Source: Terrisporobacter mayombei (lineage in GTDB: Bacteria; Bacillota; Clostridia; Peptostreptococcales; Peptostreptococcaceae). Taken from it: a stretch of 64,000 nucleotides of DNA. Positions 42,146 to 51,731 of this stretch are shown piece after piece. A model generated the notes under the pieces. The model worked only from the letters and a program-made list of their open reading frames with translations. It was not told where the DNA came from and did no database searches. The stretch is from contig NZ_JACRYU010000004.1 of NCBI RefSeq assembly GCF_014333445.1, forward strand, positions 60,754 to 124,753, given 5' to 3'. A program made the position numbers and the translations under genes. Position 1 is the stretch's first letter, and each line of letters begins with the position of its first letter.

Positions 42146-42278
42146 AGATATAGAAATCGTAGATAACGATGAAATATATAATAGAAAAGATAGACAAATC
42201 GAATTTGAAATGGAAAGACAATTACATGTAGGTGTAGCTATATCATCAAAATTCGGTATGGTTAAAATAACTGCATAG
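42146..42278 (+). CDS. Major capsid protein, exon 2
   Basis: Encodes DIEIVDNDEIYNRKDRQIEF, then FEMERQLHVGVAISSKFGMVKITA: the final strand and helix of the coat protein (P-domain and C-terminus). No ribosome site precedes it. Followed by a terminator. The joined protein ends with a normal hydrophobic VKI-type terminus for HK97-fold coats. Confidence 0.85.
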
Positions 42279-42287
42279 ATTTAAGAA

Positions 42288-42319
42288 ATAGCACTCATAT
42301 TCTTGGGTGCTATTTTTAT
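42288..42319 (+). terminator. Rho-independent terminator after capsid gene
   Basis: ATAGCAC...GTGCTAT stem followed by TTTTTATTTT. Confidence 0.8.
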
Positions 42320-42340
42320 TTTATATGGGAGGGGAAATAA

Positions 42341-42955
42341 ATGGCAAAATTAAAAAAAGAAACTAAGGGTAAAAAGGAAGTTAAAGAAACAAAAGTTGAA
42401 AAAAATGTTATAGATGAACCTAATAAAGAAGTATTTAAACCTAAGAAAACTAGAAAAAGTAAACAAGAATTAACTGTTGAATTGAATAGAGTAGAGGGAG
42501 AAGTATTTATTGAGTTATTAAATGTATCTACCGGAAGAGTTTTATACATGAATAAGTTTGAAGATGCTTATGTTGATTTAGAGCCAGGTGAAAACTGTGC
42601 GATAAATTTAAAGCAAGTAAAAGAAATATGTACTAAAGCAAAAGGATTCTTCAGAGATGGAAGTTTAATAATTGTAGATGTTTATAATGATGAATACTCT
42701 TTAGATGAAATATTAAGATTTTTAAAACTAGATAGAATACAAATGGAAGACTATGATGTTTTAGAAGAATTAATAGTAGAAGAAGATGAATCTAGGTTTA
42801 AAGATATACTACAAAGAGAAGATAGAAATTTTGTTAAGAAAGTTGCTGCAAAAGCAGTTTATTTAGATTCTATAGAAGATAATGACTTTGAATTATCAAG
42901 AGGTAAAGAAAGAATAATATGTAATTTACTTGATTTAGATAATTTAATTTATTAA
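42341..42955 (+). CDS. Structural-cluster protein, unknown (204 aa)
   Basis: GGGAGGGG precedes the ATG. The first 45 residues are Lys/Glu-rich and disordered (KKETKGKKEVKETKVEKN), followed by a beta-rich part (VFIELLNVSTGRVLYMNKFEDAYVDLEPGE) and an acidic helical end. It begins the head-tail connector run. No family recognised; a role in head completion is inferred from location only. Confidence 0.55.
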   Translation: MAKLKKETKGKKEVKETKVEKNVIDEPNKEVFKPKKTRKSKQELTVELNRVEGEVFIELLNVSTGRVLYMNKFEDAYVDLEPGENCAINLKQVKEICTKAKGFFRDGSLIIVDVYNDEYSLDEILRFLKLDRIQMEDYDVLEELIVEEDESRFKDILQREDRNFVKKVAAKAVYLDSIEDNDFELSRGKERIICNLLDLDNLIY

Positions 42956-42969
42956 AAGGAGTGGTGATT

Positions 42970-43380
42970 ATGACTCCTGTTCAAGATGTTTATAAAAGAT
43001 TTTTAAGTCAAATCGGAACAGATATATTATCTGAATTGGAACAAGAAATTGCAGAGGAAATAATGTACGGTTATTTAGAGAATGCATTATGTGAGTTTGA
43101 TGATTGGAATGAGGATTTAACTATAGAGGATGGTTATATAGTAACTGACTTAACTTCAAGTGATAAATCATTAATTGCAGATGTTATGGTACTATGTTGG
43201 TTGCAACCTAAAATAAACACAGAAGAAATATTAAAAGTAGCAGTTACAGATGGTGATTATACTAAAAAATCTACTGCTTCAATGTTGGATAAATTATTAA
43301 AACTAGAAGAAAAAATGATAAAACGTGTAACTAGAAAAAAAATAAAACGTTCATGGAAGAATAAAAGGTTGAATGAGTAA
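42970..43380 (+). CDS. Head-tail connector candidate (136 aa)
   Basis: AAGGAG before the ATG at 42970 (a GTG at 42961 touches the ribosome site). A small helical protein with the layout of gp6-like head-tail adaptors: VYKRFLSQIGTD...LENALCEF...VADVMVLCWLQP. Its stop overlaps the next start (TAATG), so translation is coupled. Assignment inferred from size, helical content and position. Confidence 0.5.
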   Translation: MTPVQDVYKRFLSQIGTDILSELEQEIAEEIMYGYLENALCEFDDWNEDLTIEDGYIVTDLTSSDKSLIADVMVLCWLQPKINTEEILKVAVTDGDYTKKSTASMLDKLLKLEEKMIKRVTRKKIKRSWKNKRLNE

Positions 43381-43680
43381 TGAATTATTTTGATGTTCAT
43401 AAAATAAAAACTTTAGGTAATGCAACAACTATGAAGCAAAAAACAATAGATGATGGAAGAAGATCATTTGAACAATATCTGAGAACCTCTCCTACTGCAA
43501 TGGAAGTCACTTATACTAAGCCAGATGAGTTTCCTAATTTAGAAACTAATGAAAAGAAGTTAATGGCAATTAATGATAAAACAGATAATGATAAAAAAGC
43601 ATATGATGAAAAGAAATTAATGTGTACTTTAGATACGGATATAGAAGTGGGGTCGTACGTGTTCTGGCAACAGACATGGT
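43380..43680 (+). CDS. Head-closure/connector protein, exon 1
   Basis: Starts in a TAATG overlap with the previous gene. Encodes MNYFDVHKIKTLGNATTMKQ...DTDIEVGSYVFWQQTW, ending after ACATGGT. Joined to exon 2 the frame reads FWQQTWLIIFKEYKPMDTYK and gives 328 residues. Without splicing it stops two codons later. Role as a head-tail joining protein is by position. Confidence 0.7.
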
Positions 43681-45229
43681 GGTGAATAATTGCCACATTA
43701 TATAGAAATATATAATTAAAATCGGACAAAATCGGTCATATGTATTGTGAGATACATGGTAAGAAAGACTAAGTGTTTATATAAATAAAAAATTAATAAA
43801 ATTGAGGGGGTGAAATTGTGAGCATAAAAGAAGTAAGTTTAAAATCAGGTTTAAGTAGAAGTGATGTTAATTTTTTATTAAAAGATATGTTAAAACTAGA
43901 AGATGAAGTCTATTTAGGATGTTCATATAATCATAATTGGTTATGTAGTTGCGGTAAGAGTTTTAAAAGGACTTTTAACCATATAAAAACTAGAAACTCT
44001 TTAAATTGTGGATGCACTAGATATAATGAACAGGAGAAAAAATACATAAAGGAAGTTGAAGAAGAGGGTAACTATGAATATATAAGAAGTTTTAGAAAAA
44101 ATGAAATTATGTCCAATGGCAAAATGGCAAATCAGATTTATTTTAAACTCAAACATAAATATTGTGGCGAAATTTGTTTTATTCCAAGAGGAAGATTTTT
44201 AAGAAGAAATTTTAAATGTCCGCATTGTTGTAATAAGTATGAGAATTCATTTGCATATCATATACAAGTTGAATTAGGCGAACCACTCAATAAATATTGG
44301 GACTGGGAAAAGAATACTGTTAATCCTTATTTGATATATAAAAAAGAAAATATAAAAGTATGGTTTAAGTGTTGTAATGATGAGATAAATCCATTAAATG
44401 GTTTAAAGAAAATGGATTATCATGGAAGCCATTATAAATTATTAGGTTCTTTTGCATCGGGTCATAGATGTCCTTATTGTGCAATGAAAGAAAGTAGATT
44501 TGTTAAATTGTATGATTCTTTTGGTTACGCGTATTTTGATAGAATACTAAATTGGCATTCGGATAATGAAATAAGTATTTTTTCAATAGCACCAAAATCA
44601 AGTAAAAAATATAAGTTTATATGTCACGAGTGCGGCTGTGAATGGTTTACAAGTCCTCAAAGTGTCTCAAATGGAAAATGGTGTCCAACATGTAATACGT
44701 CAAAGGGTGAAAAGAGAGTAATGGATTATTTAATATTAAAAAATATTCCCTTTGTTTATGACAAAGAGTATTTTGATGATTTATTGTCAGATAAAGGTTA
44801 TAAACTTAGACCAGATTTTATATTACCTAATTTGAGAGTATGGATAGAATATGATGGTGGGTTTCATTACGAAAACTTAGATGGTAACTTGGCTACAACT
44901 CAAAAACATGATAAAAGAAAAAACGAATATGCGAAATTACATGGATACAAAATGATAAGAATACCATACTGGGAATTTAATAACATAGAAGAAATATTAG
45001 ATAAAAATATAAACATAAGTTAATACCGAGATAACTATTAAAGTAAAAAATTAATAGTATTGTAACGCATAGATGGTGAACCTGTTTGGAGAATAATTAT
45101 CTCCCACAGAATATAATCCATCCACGAGTGTCCGACACCTGACCATTAAGTTGAAGGTGAAAATGTATGCTGAACTATATGGAAACATATAGAACTATAG
45201 GATAAAAAGCCTATAGGATAACATAATTG
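43681..45229 (+). mobile_element. Group I-type intron in connector gene (1549 bp)
   Basis: Exon end TGGU pairs with GCCA at about 43,690, with U-G at the splice site, and the last intron base is G (45229): both group I rules are met. The core (45,024-45,229), with GTAACGCATA and GTATGCTGAAC, resembles that of the terL intron rather than the CGACTATCCC type. Contains an endonuclease gene after an AT element (43783-43803). Confidence 0.85.
43818..45023 (+). CDS. Intron homing endonuclease, zinc ribbons plus Vsr-like domain (401 aa)
   Basis: GTG start after GAGGGGG. The N-terminus is a distinct helix-turn-helix-like segment (SIKEVSLKSGLSRSDVNFLL), then several Cys-rich ribbons (CSCGKSFKRTF...CGC; CPHCCNK; CPYC; CHECGCEW...CPTC). 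The C-terminal domain is very close to that of the capsid-intron enzyme: LRPDFILPNLRVWIEYDGGFH, HDKRKNEYAKLHG and MIRIPYWEF. So the nuclease domain is shared while the DNA-binding part differs, as expected for a new target site. Confidence 0.85.
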   Translation: MSIKEVSLKSGLSRSDVNFLLKDMLKLEDEVYLGCSYNHNWLCSCGKSFKRTFNHIKTRNSLNCGCTRYNEQEKKYIKEVEEEGNYEYIRSFRKNEIMSNGKMANQIYFKLKHKYCGEICFIPRGRFLRRNFKCPHCCNKYENSFAYHIQVELGEPLNKYWDWEKNTVNPYLIYKKENIKVWFKCCNDEINPLNGLKKMDYHGSHYKLLGSFASGHRCPYCAMKESRFVKLYDSFGYAYFDRILNWHSDNEISIFSIAPKSSKKYKFICHECGCEWFTSPQSVSNGKWCPTCNTSKGEKRVMDYLILKNIPFVYDKEYFDDLLSDKGYKLRPDFILPNLRVWIEYDGGFHYENLDGNLATTQKHDKRKNEYAKLHGYKMIRIPYWEFNNIEEILDKNINIS

Positions 45230-45915
45230 TAATTATTTTTAAAGAGTACAAACCTATGGATACATATAAAAGGTTCACAATGACTAAGTGTAATCAATTA
45301 TATAAGTATAATTATAAAGGTAAGTTTTATGAAATTCCATTGGTTATAGCAGCGTTAACTTTATATAGCGACGGCCTTGCAGATGTTAGATATACAAGTT
45401 ATGGAGATAGTAAAAATAGAATTCATTATGGTTCTAATCCTATAACTAGAACTATAGATGTTGGAACTAGAATTATGCTTACAAATAAGACTGCATATAG
45501 AGTTACAAATTTAACTGATTTTGAGTACAATGGTAAATCTATTGGTTCACCAGGGCTATGTTCTGCGTCAGTTTTACAAACTACCATGTTAGGTGAAGAT
45601 GATGTGGAAAATAATATAGCATATAATCCTATATCTAAGGTGGAAGATGAAACTTCTATAAATAAAATACTTGGTAAAGCTGAAATTTATTTAGGTGAAC
45701 AAAACAAATATAGTATTAATTATGATAAAGAAGTTGAGTTTTCTTTAGATTTCGCATACATGAATGTTGAAATTATAACTCAAGGTAATAATGAATGTGT
45801 TTTACGACACAATATGGAAATGAATGATATAGGTATTACTGTGATGTTAATTGCAAAAGATAAAGAAACTAAAGAAACACTTGATACTAAAAATATTTTA
45901 ATAAGGGGGATGTAG
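45230..45915 (+). CDS. Head-closure/connector protein, exon 2
   Basis: Begins mid-codon (T|TA ATT ATT TTT AAA). Encodes KPMDTYKRFTMTKCNQLYKYN, later LADVRYTSYGDSKNRI and a C-terminal Ig-like or beta-rich part (EVEFSLDFAYMNVEIITQGN...). Strand-rich with many turns, consistent with a head-closure or neck protein. Followed 2 bases later by the next gene. Confidence 0.7.
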
Positions 45916-45917
45916 TT

Positions 45918-46433
45918 ATGGATGAAATGATAAAAGGATTCCCCAATAAATTAATGTTAAAACTATCTAATATGATTATGTTAGATCCTGATATAAATAA
46001 AGCACTTTATTATAATAAGGTCAAAGATAAAGATTTATATTCATTACCACCAGTAGAGAATCCTATTTCAAGTTTAAAAGATAATAAAGTTTTTATAGAT
46101 AGAAGGATAGATAAGGTACAAAAAGAAAGTGATATAAGTATATTTATAAATCTTTCAAATGACGAATCTTATACTAAACGATATCAAACAAGTAGGTTTT
46201 TTAGAACTTGTAGAATTGAAATAGGAGTTATTTGTCATAGTGATTGCAGAAAAACATTGAATGGTACAAGAGAAGGTATAGTAATTGATAAGATAATTGA
46301 GTTACTTGCTAATGCTAAATTAGGTGGTATTGGTGAGGCTACATTAGAACCGTTTAGTCAATTATATAATATGCCTTTTGGATACACAGGTTATTCTGCA
46401 AAAATATCTGTAGATTACTTTAATACAATGTAA
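45918..46433 (+). CDS. Tail terminator/neck protein candidate (171 aa)
   Basis: AGGGGGATG-type site before the ATG, 2 bases after the previous stop. Contains FFRTCRIEIGVICHSDCRKTLNG, later IIELLANAKLGGIGE and a final strand AKISVDYFNTM, reminiscent of small tail-terminator (neck) proteins. It ends in a TAATG overlap with the next gene. Function inferred by position between connector and tail tube. Confidence 0.5.
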   Translation: MDEMIKGFPNKLMLKLSNMIMLDPDINKALYYNKVKDKDLYSLPPVENPISSLKDNKVFIDRRIDKVQKESDISIFINLSNDESYTKRYQTSRFFRTCRIEIGVICHSDCRKTLNGTREGIVIDKIIELLANAKLGGIGEATLEPFSQLYNMPFGYTGYSAKISVDYFNTM

Positions 46434-47161
46434 TGCTTTATACAAAGGAATATTTAAGTGGTAATGATATAGATTTAAGAAAATATAATTTAGGAATTAT
46501 CAAGCAATTAAAAGTTGATGACTTTATGAAAGATTATGACTTAATTGATTTTGTAAAACCTTTTTATATGGAACAAAGTTTAGATTTAAAAGATGAAATA
46601 CATGATAGTGGACTACATTGGAGTTATTATTTAATGATGTCTAGTGATGAAAATAAATTATTAGACTTATTATTGAATTCTTTAAAGTTTTTATACAAAA
46701 CTGATGATTTAAAGCCTGTGTCTTTTCATAAAGATATAAAATTAATAATAAAAAAAGATACAAAACCAATAGCATTTATTGATGATAGTAACTTTGATAT
46801 ATTGTGTAAAGTTATGCTTGAAATGTGTTATTTTGAAAAACCTGAACCTGAAAAAGAAGTTAAAGGTGATACGGAATTAGTTAAAATTGCAAAAGAAATG
46901 GAAAGAAAATATAATCAGAAAAACAAAGATAAAAGTGTGATGGTATTTGAAGAAATGGTAAGACAAGTAATGCATTACAGAAAATTAACTTATAACGATA
47001 TAAAAAACTGGACTATATGGTTTTTAAAAGATGTATATACAGTTGAATGTTTGAGTGAGAGTTCTGACAAGCAATATTTGATGTTTACAAATTCAAATAT
47101 GAAGGTTGATTTAAAAAATGTTAAGAGATGGCAAGATGAGACTAAATTGATACGTGAATAA
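46433..47161 (+). CDS. Structural-cluster protein, unknown (242 aa)
   Basis: Starts in a TAATG overlap. Mixed helical protein with a charged middle (KEMERKYNQKNKDKSVM) and a C-terminal helix-strand part. No family recognised. A terminator hairpin overlaps its stop codon, marking the end of the connector operon. A chance match to the AT element occurs within its coding sequence (about 46,735) but lacks a ribosome site. Confidence 0.55.
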   Translation: MLYTKEYLSGNDIDLRKYNLGIIKQLKVDDFMKDYDLIDFVKPFYMEQSLDLKDEIHDSGLHWSYYLMMSSDENKLLDLLLNSLKFLYKTDDLKPVSFHKDIKLIIKKDTKPIAFIDDSNFDILCKVMLEMCYFEKPEPEKEVKGDTELVKIAKEMERKYNQKNKDKSVMVFEEMVRQVMHYRKLTYNDIKNWTIWFLKDVYTVECLSESSDKQYLMFTNSNMKVDLKNVKRWQDETKLIRE

Positions 47162-47174
47162 CGTATCTTTTTTT
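47149..47174 (+). terminator. Rho-independent terminator overlapping a stop codon
   Basis: GATACGT-GAATA-ACGTATC (7 bp, the loop containing the TAA stop) followed by T7. The next downstream signal is an AT element at 47185, which suggests new transcription begins there. Confidence 0.85.
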
Positions 47175-47184
47175 ATTTATAAAA

Positions 47185-47203
47185 AATATAAAATTAATAA
47201 AAT
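47185..47203 (+). promoter_or_regulatory. Recurrent AT element between a terminator and the tail-tube gene
   Basis: Exact copy 11 bases after a strong terminator and directly before the GGAGG of the tail-tube gene. Because transcription from upstream should mostly stop at 47174, this copy is the best argument that the element acts as a promoter. Confidence 0.65.
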
Positions 47204-47215
47204 GGAGGTAATATT

Positions 47216-47716
47216 ATGTTTTATGCAATAAAATCAGCATGTAAATGTACATTAACAGCATTAGGTGAAGAACCAGGTACACCAATAAAAATAGACTATT
47301 TAAACTCATTCTCAGTTTCTTCAGAATCTGAGCAATTAACTGCTAGAGCAAATGGAGCAGACGCAATAATAATGGATGGATCAAGAAAAATTTCATTTAC
47401 AATGGATTCAGAAGTTTTAACAAATGAGCAAATGGCCATGATGGTAGGTGGTACTTTAGAAGGTACTAAAATAACTGTTAAAGATAGTATTCCTACAAAA
47501 TACTATAGCATGGAAGGAATATTCACTGTTGTTAATTCAGATGGAACTGAAGAAGTTAAGAAAATGACATTCAAAAAAATTAAACCACAAGCAAATGGTG
47601 AATTTGGAATGTCAGCATTAGAAATATCTTCATTCTCACTTACTTGCGATGCAATGGCAGATGAAGGTGGAGTAATCTACGAAATAGATAAAAATGTTGG
47701 CGGAGTTGGGGCATAA
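47216..47716 (+). CDS. Major tail tube protein, with possible stop-codon readthrough (166 aa; 197 aa extended)
   Basis: Beta-rich protein of the tail-tube pattern (KIDYLNSFSVSSESEQLTAR...DGSRKISFTMDSEVLTNEQMAMMVGG...). GGAGG precedes the ATG. The TAA at 47714 is followed in the same frame by 30 open codons (APKVTEELHSNTSTENDEES, then LPKRGRKRVK) and a second TAA at 47807. The extension ends in the KRGRK-type basic tail common on phage structural proteins, so either readthrough or a recent nonsense mutation is likely. Confidence 0.75.
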   Translation: MFYAIKSACKCTLTALGEEPGTPIKIDYLNSFSVSSESEQLTARANGADAIIMDGSRKISFTMDSEVLTNEQMAMMVGGTLEGTKITVKDSIPTKYYSMEGIFTVVNSDGTEEVKKMTFKKIKPQANGEFGMSALEISSFSLTCDAMADEGGVIYEIDKNVGGVGA

Positions 47717-47813
47717 GCACCAAAGGTAACTGAAGAGTTACACTCTAATACATCTACTGAAAATGATGAGGAATCATTGCCAAAGAGAGGTAGAAAAAGA
47801 GTTAAATAATATT

Positions 47814-47848
47814 AAGTGTTAGTGGATTAATTTCTGCTAACACTTTTT
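47814..47848 (+). terminator. Rho-independent terminator after tail-tube gene
   Basis: AAGTGTTAG...CTAACACTT stem (9 bp) followed by TTTT, five bases after the second in-frame stop. Confidence 0.85.
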
Positions 47849-48144
47849 GATATAAATAAAAGATTAATTTTATTGTATAATATGCTTTATTTATTAAAGT
47901 TTAACTACTATATATTTTAAATAATAAAGTGTTTTATAGAATTAAATTATTTAATAAAGTAAAAATCCCACCTCGAAAGATGGGAAAATCCGATTTGATA
48001 AACTAAAGAAAAAATCAAATCAATCTGATAAACTAAAATGATTATTAATATTATAAACAATTAATTAAATTTTATTCATGAATTATAAAACTTGGGTGGA
48101 GTGACGGAAACTTCGCCCATTATTTTTATAAAGGAGGTTAATAT
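47849..48144 (+). other. Gene-free leader of the tail-fibre gene
   Basis: About 300 bases with no gene. It holds a hairpin TCCCA...TGGGA (about 47,967-47,986), two GATAAACTAAA repeats (about 47,996 and 48,029), and a second terminator-like hairpin GGGTGGAGT...AACTTCGCCC followed by ATTATTTTT (48,093-48,129) just before the ribosome site. May be a regulatory leader. Confidence 0.45.
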
Positions 48145-51100
48145 ATGGCGAATATAAATAGAGATTATTTAGTCGTAGCAGATTTAAAGAGTGGGAAGAT
48201 TACAAGTCCAGCCATGTCGTTTTACAATACTGATAAAAATATAGCTAATTTATTTGTAAAACTACAAATAACTATGAGTACCAATCCTAGTATTACATGT
48301 TTTGTAAATAAGGAAGAAGCCAGTAATTACAATGTTAAATTGACTGTTGTCAAGCCAAAGACGACAATGTTAGTTGATTTAGTAGGTGTTATTCAAGACA
48401 GTGATGTTATGGGAAATGGTGCGGTATACTTATTTGATATGCCACAAAACTTCACAGACCAAGTTGGGAGATACATATGCGAACTTGAAATTACTTGTAT
48501 GGTAAATGGTCGTGAAGAAGTAGTAACTTGTGATCCTTTTGAGTATTCAGTTAAAGAATCGGTAATAACAGGGTTGAATGCTGAAATAGAATCTAATCCT
48601 GATACTCCTGTGTTAAAACAACTTATTGATGAAGTAAGATATTTGCAGGAAAATGGAGGAAGCATAGTAAATTTAAGTAAATATCAAAAAATGGAAGATA
48701 ATAAGTTAGCTACCAACAATAAAACAGTAGTTGGAGGCATAAATGAGTTAAATGATTCTAAGGTAGATAAGGTCGAAGGTAAGGGACTTTCTACAGTAGA
48801 TTTTACTAAAGAGAAAGATTCTAAACTTAATGGAATAGCAGAAAATGCTAATAATTATACTCATCCAATCAACCATGAACCTAGCATTATAACTCAAGAT
48901 GAAACTCATAGATTTGTAACAGATGCAGAAAAGGGAAAATGGAATAATAAATCTGACTTTAGTGGTTCGTACAATGATTTAACTGAAAAACCTAATATAC
49001 CTTCTATAGAAGGATTAGCAACAGAAGAATATGTTGGTTCAAAAGTAGCAGAATTAGTTAATTCAGCACCATCAACACTGGATACATTACAAGAATTAGC
49101 AACAGCATTAGGTAATGATCCTAATTTTGCTACTACAGTTGCCAATCAAATAGGAACTAAGGCATCTAACGATTATGTAAATGCAGAACTTGCTAAAAAG
49201 GTTAATAGTGAAGGATATGTTGCAACGGAAAATAATTATAGTACTGCTGAAAAGACTAAACTTGCAAATGTAGAAGAAGGTGCTAATAATTATGTTCATC
49301 CTGAGAATCATGAAGCATCTATCATAACACAAGATAATATGCATAGATTCATCACAGATGCAGAAAGACAAACTTGGAATAATAAGTCAGACTTTGATGG
49401 TGATTATAATAAACTAAGTAATAAGCCGAATATACCTATGAAAGTTTCTCAGTTACAAAACGATAGTAATTTTGCCACTGAAACATTTGTAACTACTAAA
49501 GTTGAAGAAATTAGTATGCAAATTAAATGTTCATATTTGGGATTAACACCATTAGATGATAATGGAAACAATCATCAATTATTATGTGATGCTATCAATA
49601 TGGGAAAATCAATATTAGTTGATGGGACGTATGAATTAAAAACAGAGAGTATTGGATTAATTACTAAAAATATAGATATAAAAGGAATTACTCCTGATGC
49701 TAAACTGGATATACAATTTGATTCTTTTACAAATGGTATATTTAAAACAAATGGCAACATAGATATTTCAATAAAAAACATAAAATTTACTTCAACACTT
49801 GCTACTAAAATAATTAATATGGCTAATCCAATTGGTGTTTTAGGTTTTGTAGAGATTGAAGGTTGTAAATTTGAAAACAAAATGAGAATATTTGATTTTG
49901 TTGCAAATGGAAGTCTTGACCCAAGTCAGAATTTCTATGGTTTTGATACATTTATTTTCAACAATAATATAGTTACAAATGGTAGCTATACAGCTATCGT
50001 TATAACTGATGCTCAATATAATAATGTTATTATATCTGATAATACAATTAATAATTTGAGCAATCTATTCGCTATTATATCCGTAAAAAATGAGTCAGTA
50101 TACTCAGAAATATTACATTGTTATAGACACAGAACAACTATAACAAATAATTACGTCTATAACAATGATGAGTGCTATGGAAATAATGTTACTGGTTCTT
50201 ACTATGCTTTTATTGTTTTGGAATCTGATTATGTTTACTATGCTAGAAACCATGTAGAAGGTATGAAAACTTTACAAGATGTAGTTTGTTATGATATATA
50301 TGCGTCTAGTAGGGAAGTTGTATATGAGAATAACATGTGGAAAAACATTATAGCTATCAACCCAACTGGTTCTCAATTTTATCAAGGGACATCATTAATG
50401 ATGGCGAAAGGAAACAATGGTATTAGAACATATAGAAATAACACATTTATATTAGAAAAGTCTTTTGTTGAGAAAATGGGTAAAACCGTTAATGACGTAA
50501 AATTAAAACTATTTAATAACACATCAAATACTACTTGGAATATAGAAGATAATAAAATAGATGTGTGCAGATTGGATGGTCAAACATCTGGTACTAATGC
50601 TAATGTAAAGTTCTGTGGTAACACTTTGAAAGTAATGAATTGGGGAAACGGTACTATAACTAATAGTAGTGTAGGTTGTTTTAACATAATTAAAGACAAT
50701 AATATTGAAATAAAAAATATAATAACTGATTTTCAAATTACAGGTTGTTATATAAAACAGTCTGAACCTGTGCTAACTAACTATGTTGTAACTAATAATG
50801 TATTTAATATAACTTCTTCTAAACATTTATATTTATATGACAAAGTGTCGGCTGATAAAAGTGAGATTAGTAATAACACTTATCACTGTAACGTTATAGG
50901 AGATTTTGGTATTAACTATGATGCAGAATACTGCAATTTAAATAATCTAATCAGTTGTGGTGATAAATGGATAACTAATAAACGACCTCGAGCTATTTAC
51001 CGACAATTATTAGATATAGATGAATACTCTAGCAGTATTGAGTTTACTGATATACTTAAACAGGAATCTAGAGAACATCTATCTCTAAAGAAGATGAACG

Positions 51101-51723
51101 ATATGCCAGACGGGTTTCGTAAAACATATGTGTGGACTATAGAATACTTTACAGGTGTTGGTTGGCAATCATCTACTGTTAGCTTTAAATTGGAGAAGGT
51201 TGGCGATGTTTCTAAGATAATTTTTATTCCACTGGGAGAAAGTACTCCGCAATCATATGATTTATTTTCCACGCAAGGGAATAGTAAAAAATTCAATTTC
51301 CTTGGAAGTATACCTTATATAGCAACACTCTTTAATAGTTTAGATAACCCTTATATATATTTTAATCACATAAAGGGGGCAGAACTTTCCCAAAAACATT
51401 ATATTATCAAACATAGTATAAAAGCGTTATCTGGTGATGTTCAATATGTAACAGAGAATATGGGTAGTGGAACTGGATTAACAGCAGAACAAACTCAACA
51501 ATTACAACAAGCTCATACTCATAGTACTTCACCTCATGCACCAAGCAATGCACAAAGGAATAGCGATATTACAAAAGAGGAAATAGAAACAAAATTAACA
51601 GGAGATATTACTACACATACGCACCAAAGTGTTAATGGCATTAAACTTTGGAAAGGTACTCAACAACAATATACACAGCTAAACAATAAAGATAATTCTA
51701 CATTATACATTGTAGTGGGGTAG
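48145..51723 (+). CDS. Baseplate/tail-fibre protein with beta-helix region (1192 aa)
   Basis: AAAGGAGG before the ATG. Residues 1-150 match the BppU-type baseplate upper domain (DYLVVADLKSGKITSPAMSFYNTD). Residues 190-450 contain fibre repeats with NNYTHPxNHE, SIITQDxxHRFVTDAE and WNNKSDF. Residues about 470-950 are Asn-rich repeats typical of a parallel beta-helix (tailspike/pectate-lyase fold), beginning LTPLDDNGNNHQLLCDAIN. The C-terminus has a His-rich fibre motif (THSTSPHAPSNAQ). Likely host receptor binding, perhaps with polysaccharide-degrading activity. Confidence 0.82.
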   Translation: MANINRDYLVVADLKSGKITSPAMSFYNTDKNIANLFVKLQITMSTNPSITCFVNKEEASNYNVKLTVVKPKTTMLVDLVGVIQDSDVMGNGAVYLFDMPQNFTDQVGRYICELEITCMVNGREEVVTCDPFEYSVKESVITGLNAEIESNPDTPVLKQLIDEVRYLQENGGSIVNLSKYQKMEDNKLATNNKTVVGGINELNDSKVDKVEGKGLSTVDFTKEKDSKLNGIAENANNYTHPINHEPSIITQDETHRFVTDAEKGKWNNKSDFSGSYNDLTEKPNIPSIEGLATEEYVGSKVAELVNSAPSTLDTLQELATALGNDPNFATTVANQIGTKASNDYVNAELAKKVNSEGYVATENNYSTAEKTKLANVEEGANNYVHPENHEASIITQDNMHRFITDAERQTWNNKSDFDGDYNKLSNKPNIPMKVSQLQNDSNFATETFVTTKVEEISMQIKCSYLGLTPLDDNGNNHQLLCDAINMGKSILVDGTYELKTESIGLITKNIDIKGITPDAKLDIQFDSFTNGIFKTNGNIDISIKNIKFTSTLATKIINMANPIGVLGFVEIEGCKFENKMRIFDFVANGSLDPSQNFYGFDTFIFNNNIVTNGSYTAIVITDAQYNNVIISDNTINNLSNLFAIISVKNESVYSEILHCYRHRTTITNNYVYNNDECYGNNVTGSYYAFIVLESDYVYYARNHVEGMKTLQDVVCYDIYASSREVVYENNMWKNIIAINPTGSQFYQGTSLMMAKGNNGIRTYRNNTFILEKSFVEKMGKTVNDVKLKLFNNTSNTTWNIEDNKIDVCRLDGQTSGTNANVKFCGNTLKVMNWGNGTITNSSVGCFNIIKDNNIEIKNIITDFQITGCYIKQSEPVLTNYVVTNNVFNITSSKHLYLYDKVSADKSEISNNTYHCNVIGDFGINYDAEYCNLNNLISCGDKWITNKRPRAIYRQLLDIDEYSSSIEFTDILKQESREHLSLKKMNDMPDGFRKTYVWTIEYFTGVGWQSSTVSFKLEKVGDVSKIIFIPLGESTPQSYDLFSTQGNSKKFNFLGSIPYIATLFNSLDNPYIYFNHIKGAELSQKHYIIKHSIKALSGDVQYVTENMGSGTGLTAEQTQQLQQAHTHSTSPHAPSNAQRNSDITKEEIETKLTGDITTHTHQSVNGIKLWKGTQQQYTQLNNKDNSTLYIVVG

Positions 51724-51731
51724 GTGTAATT

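Noticed and set aside
46733-46752. AT-element match inside the 242-residue gene
   Set aside because: It lies within an intact coding sequence (DIKLIIKKD), is not followed by a ribosome site and start codon, and is explained by codon usage.
48393-51296. Several minus-strand open frames inside the tail-fibre gene
   Set aside because: They are antisense shadows of a large plus-strand gene, have no ribosome sites and encode repetitive hydrophobic sequences.
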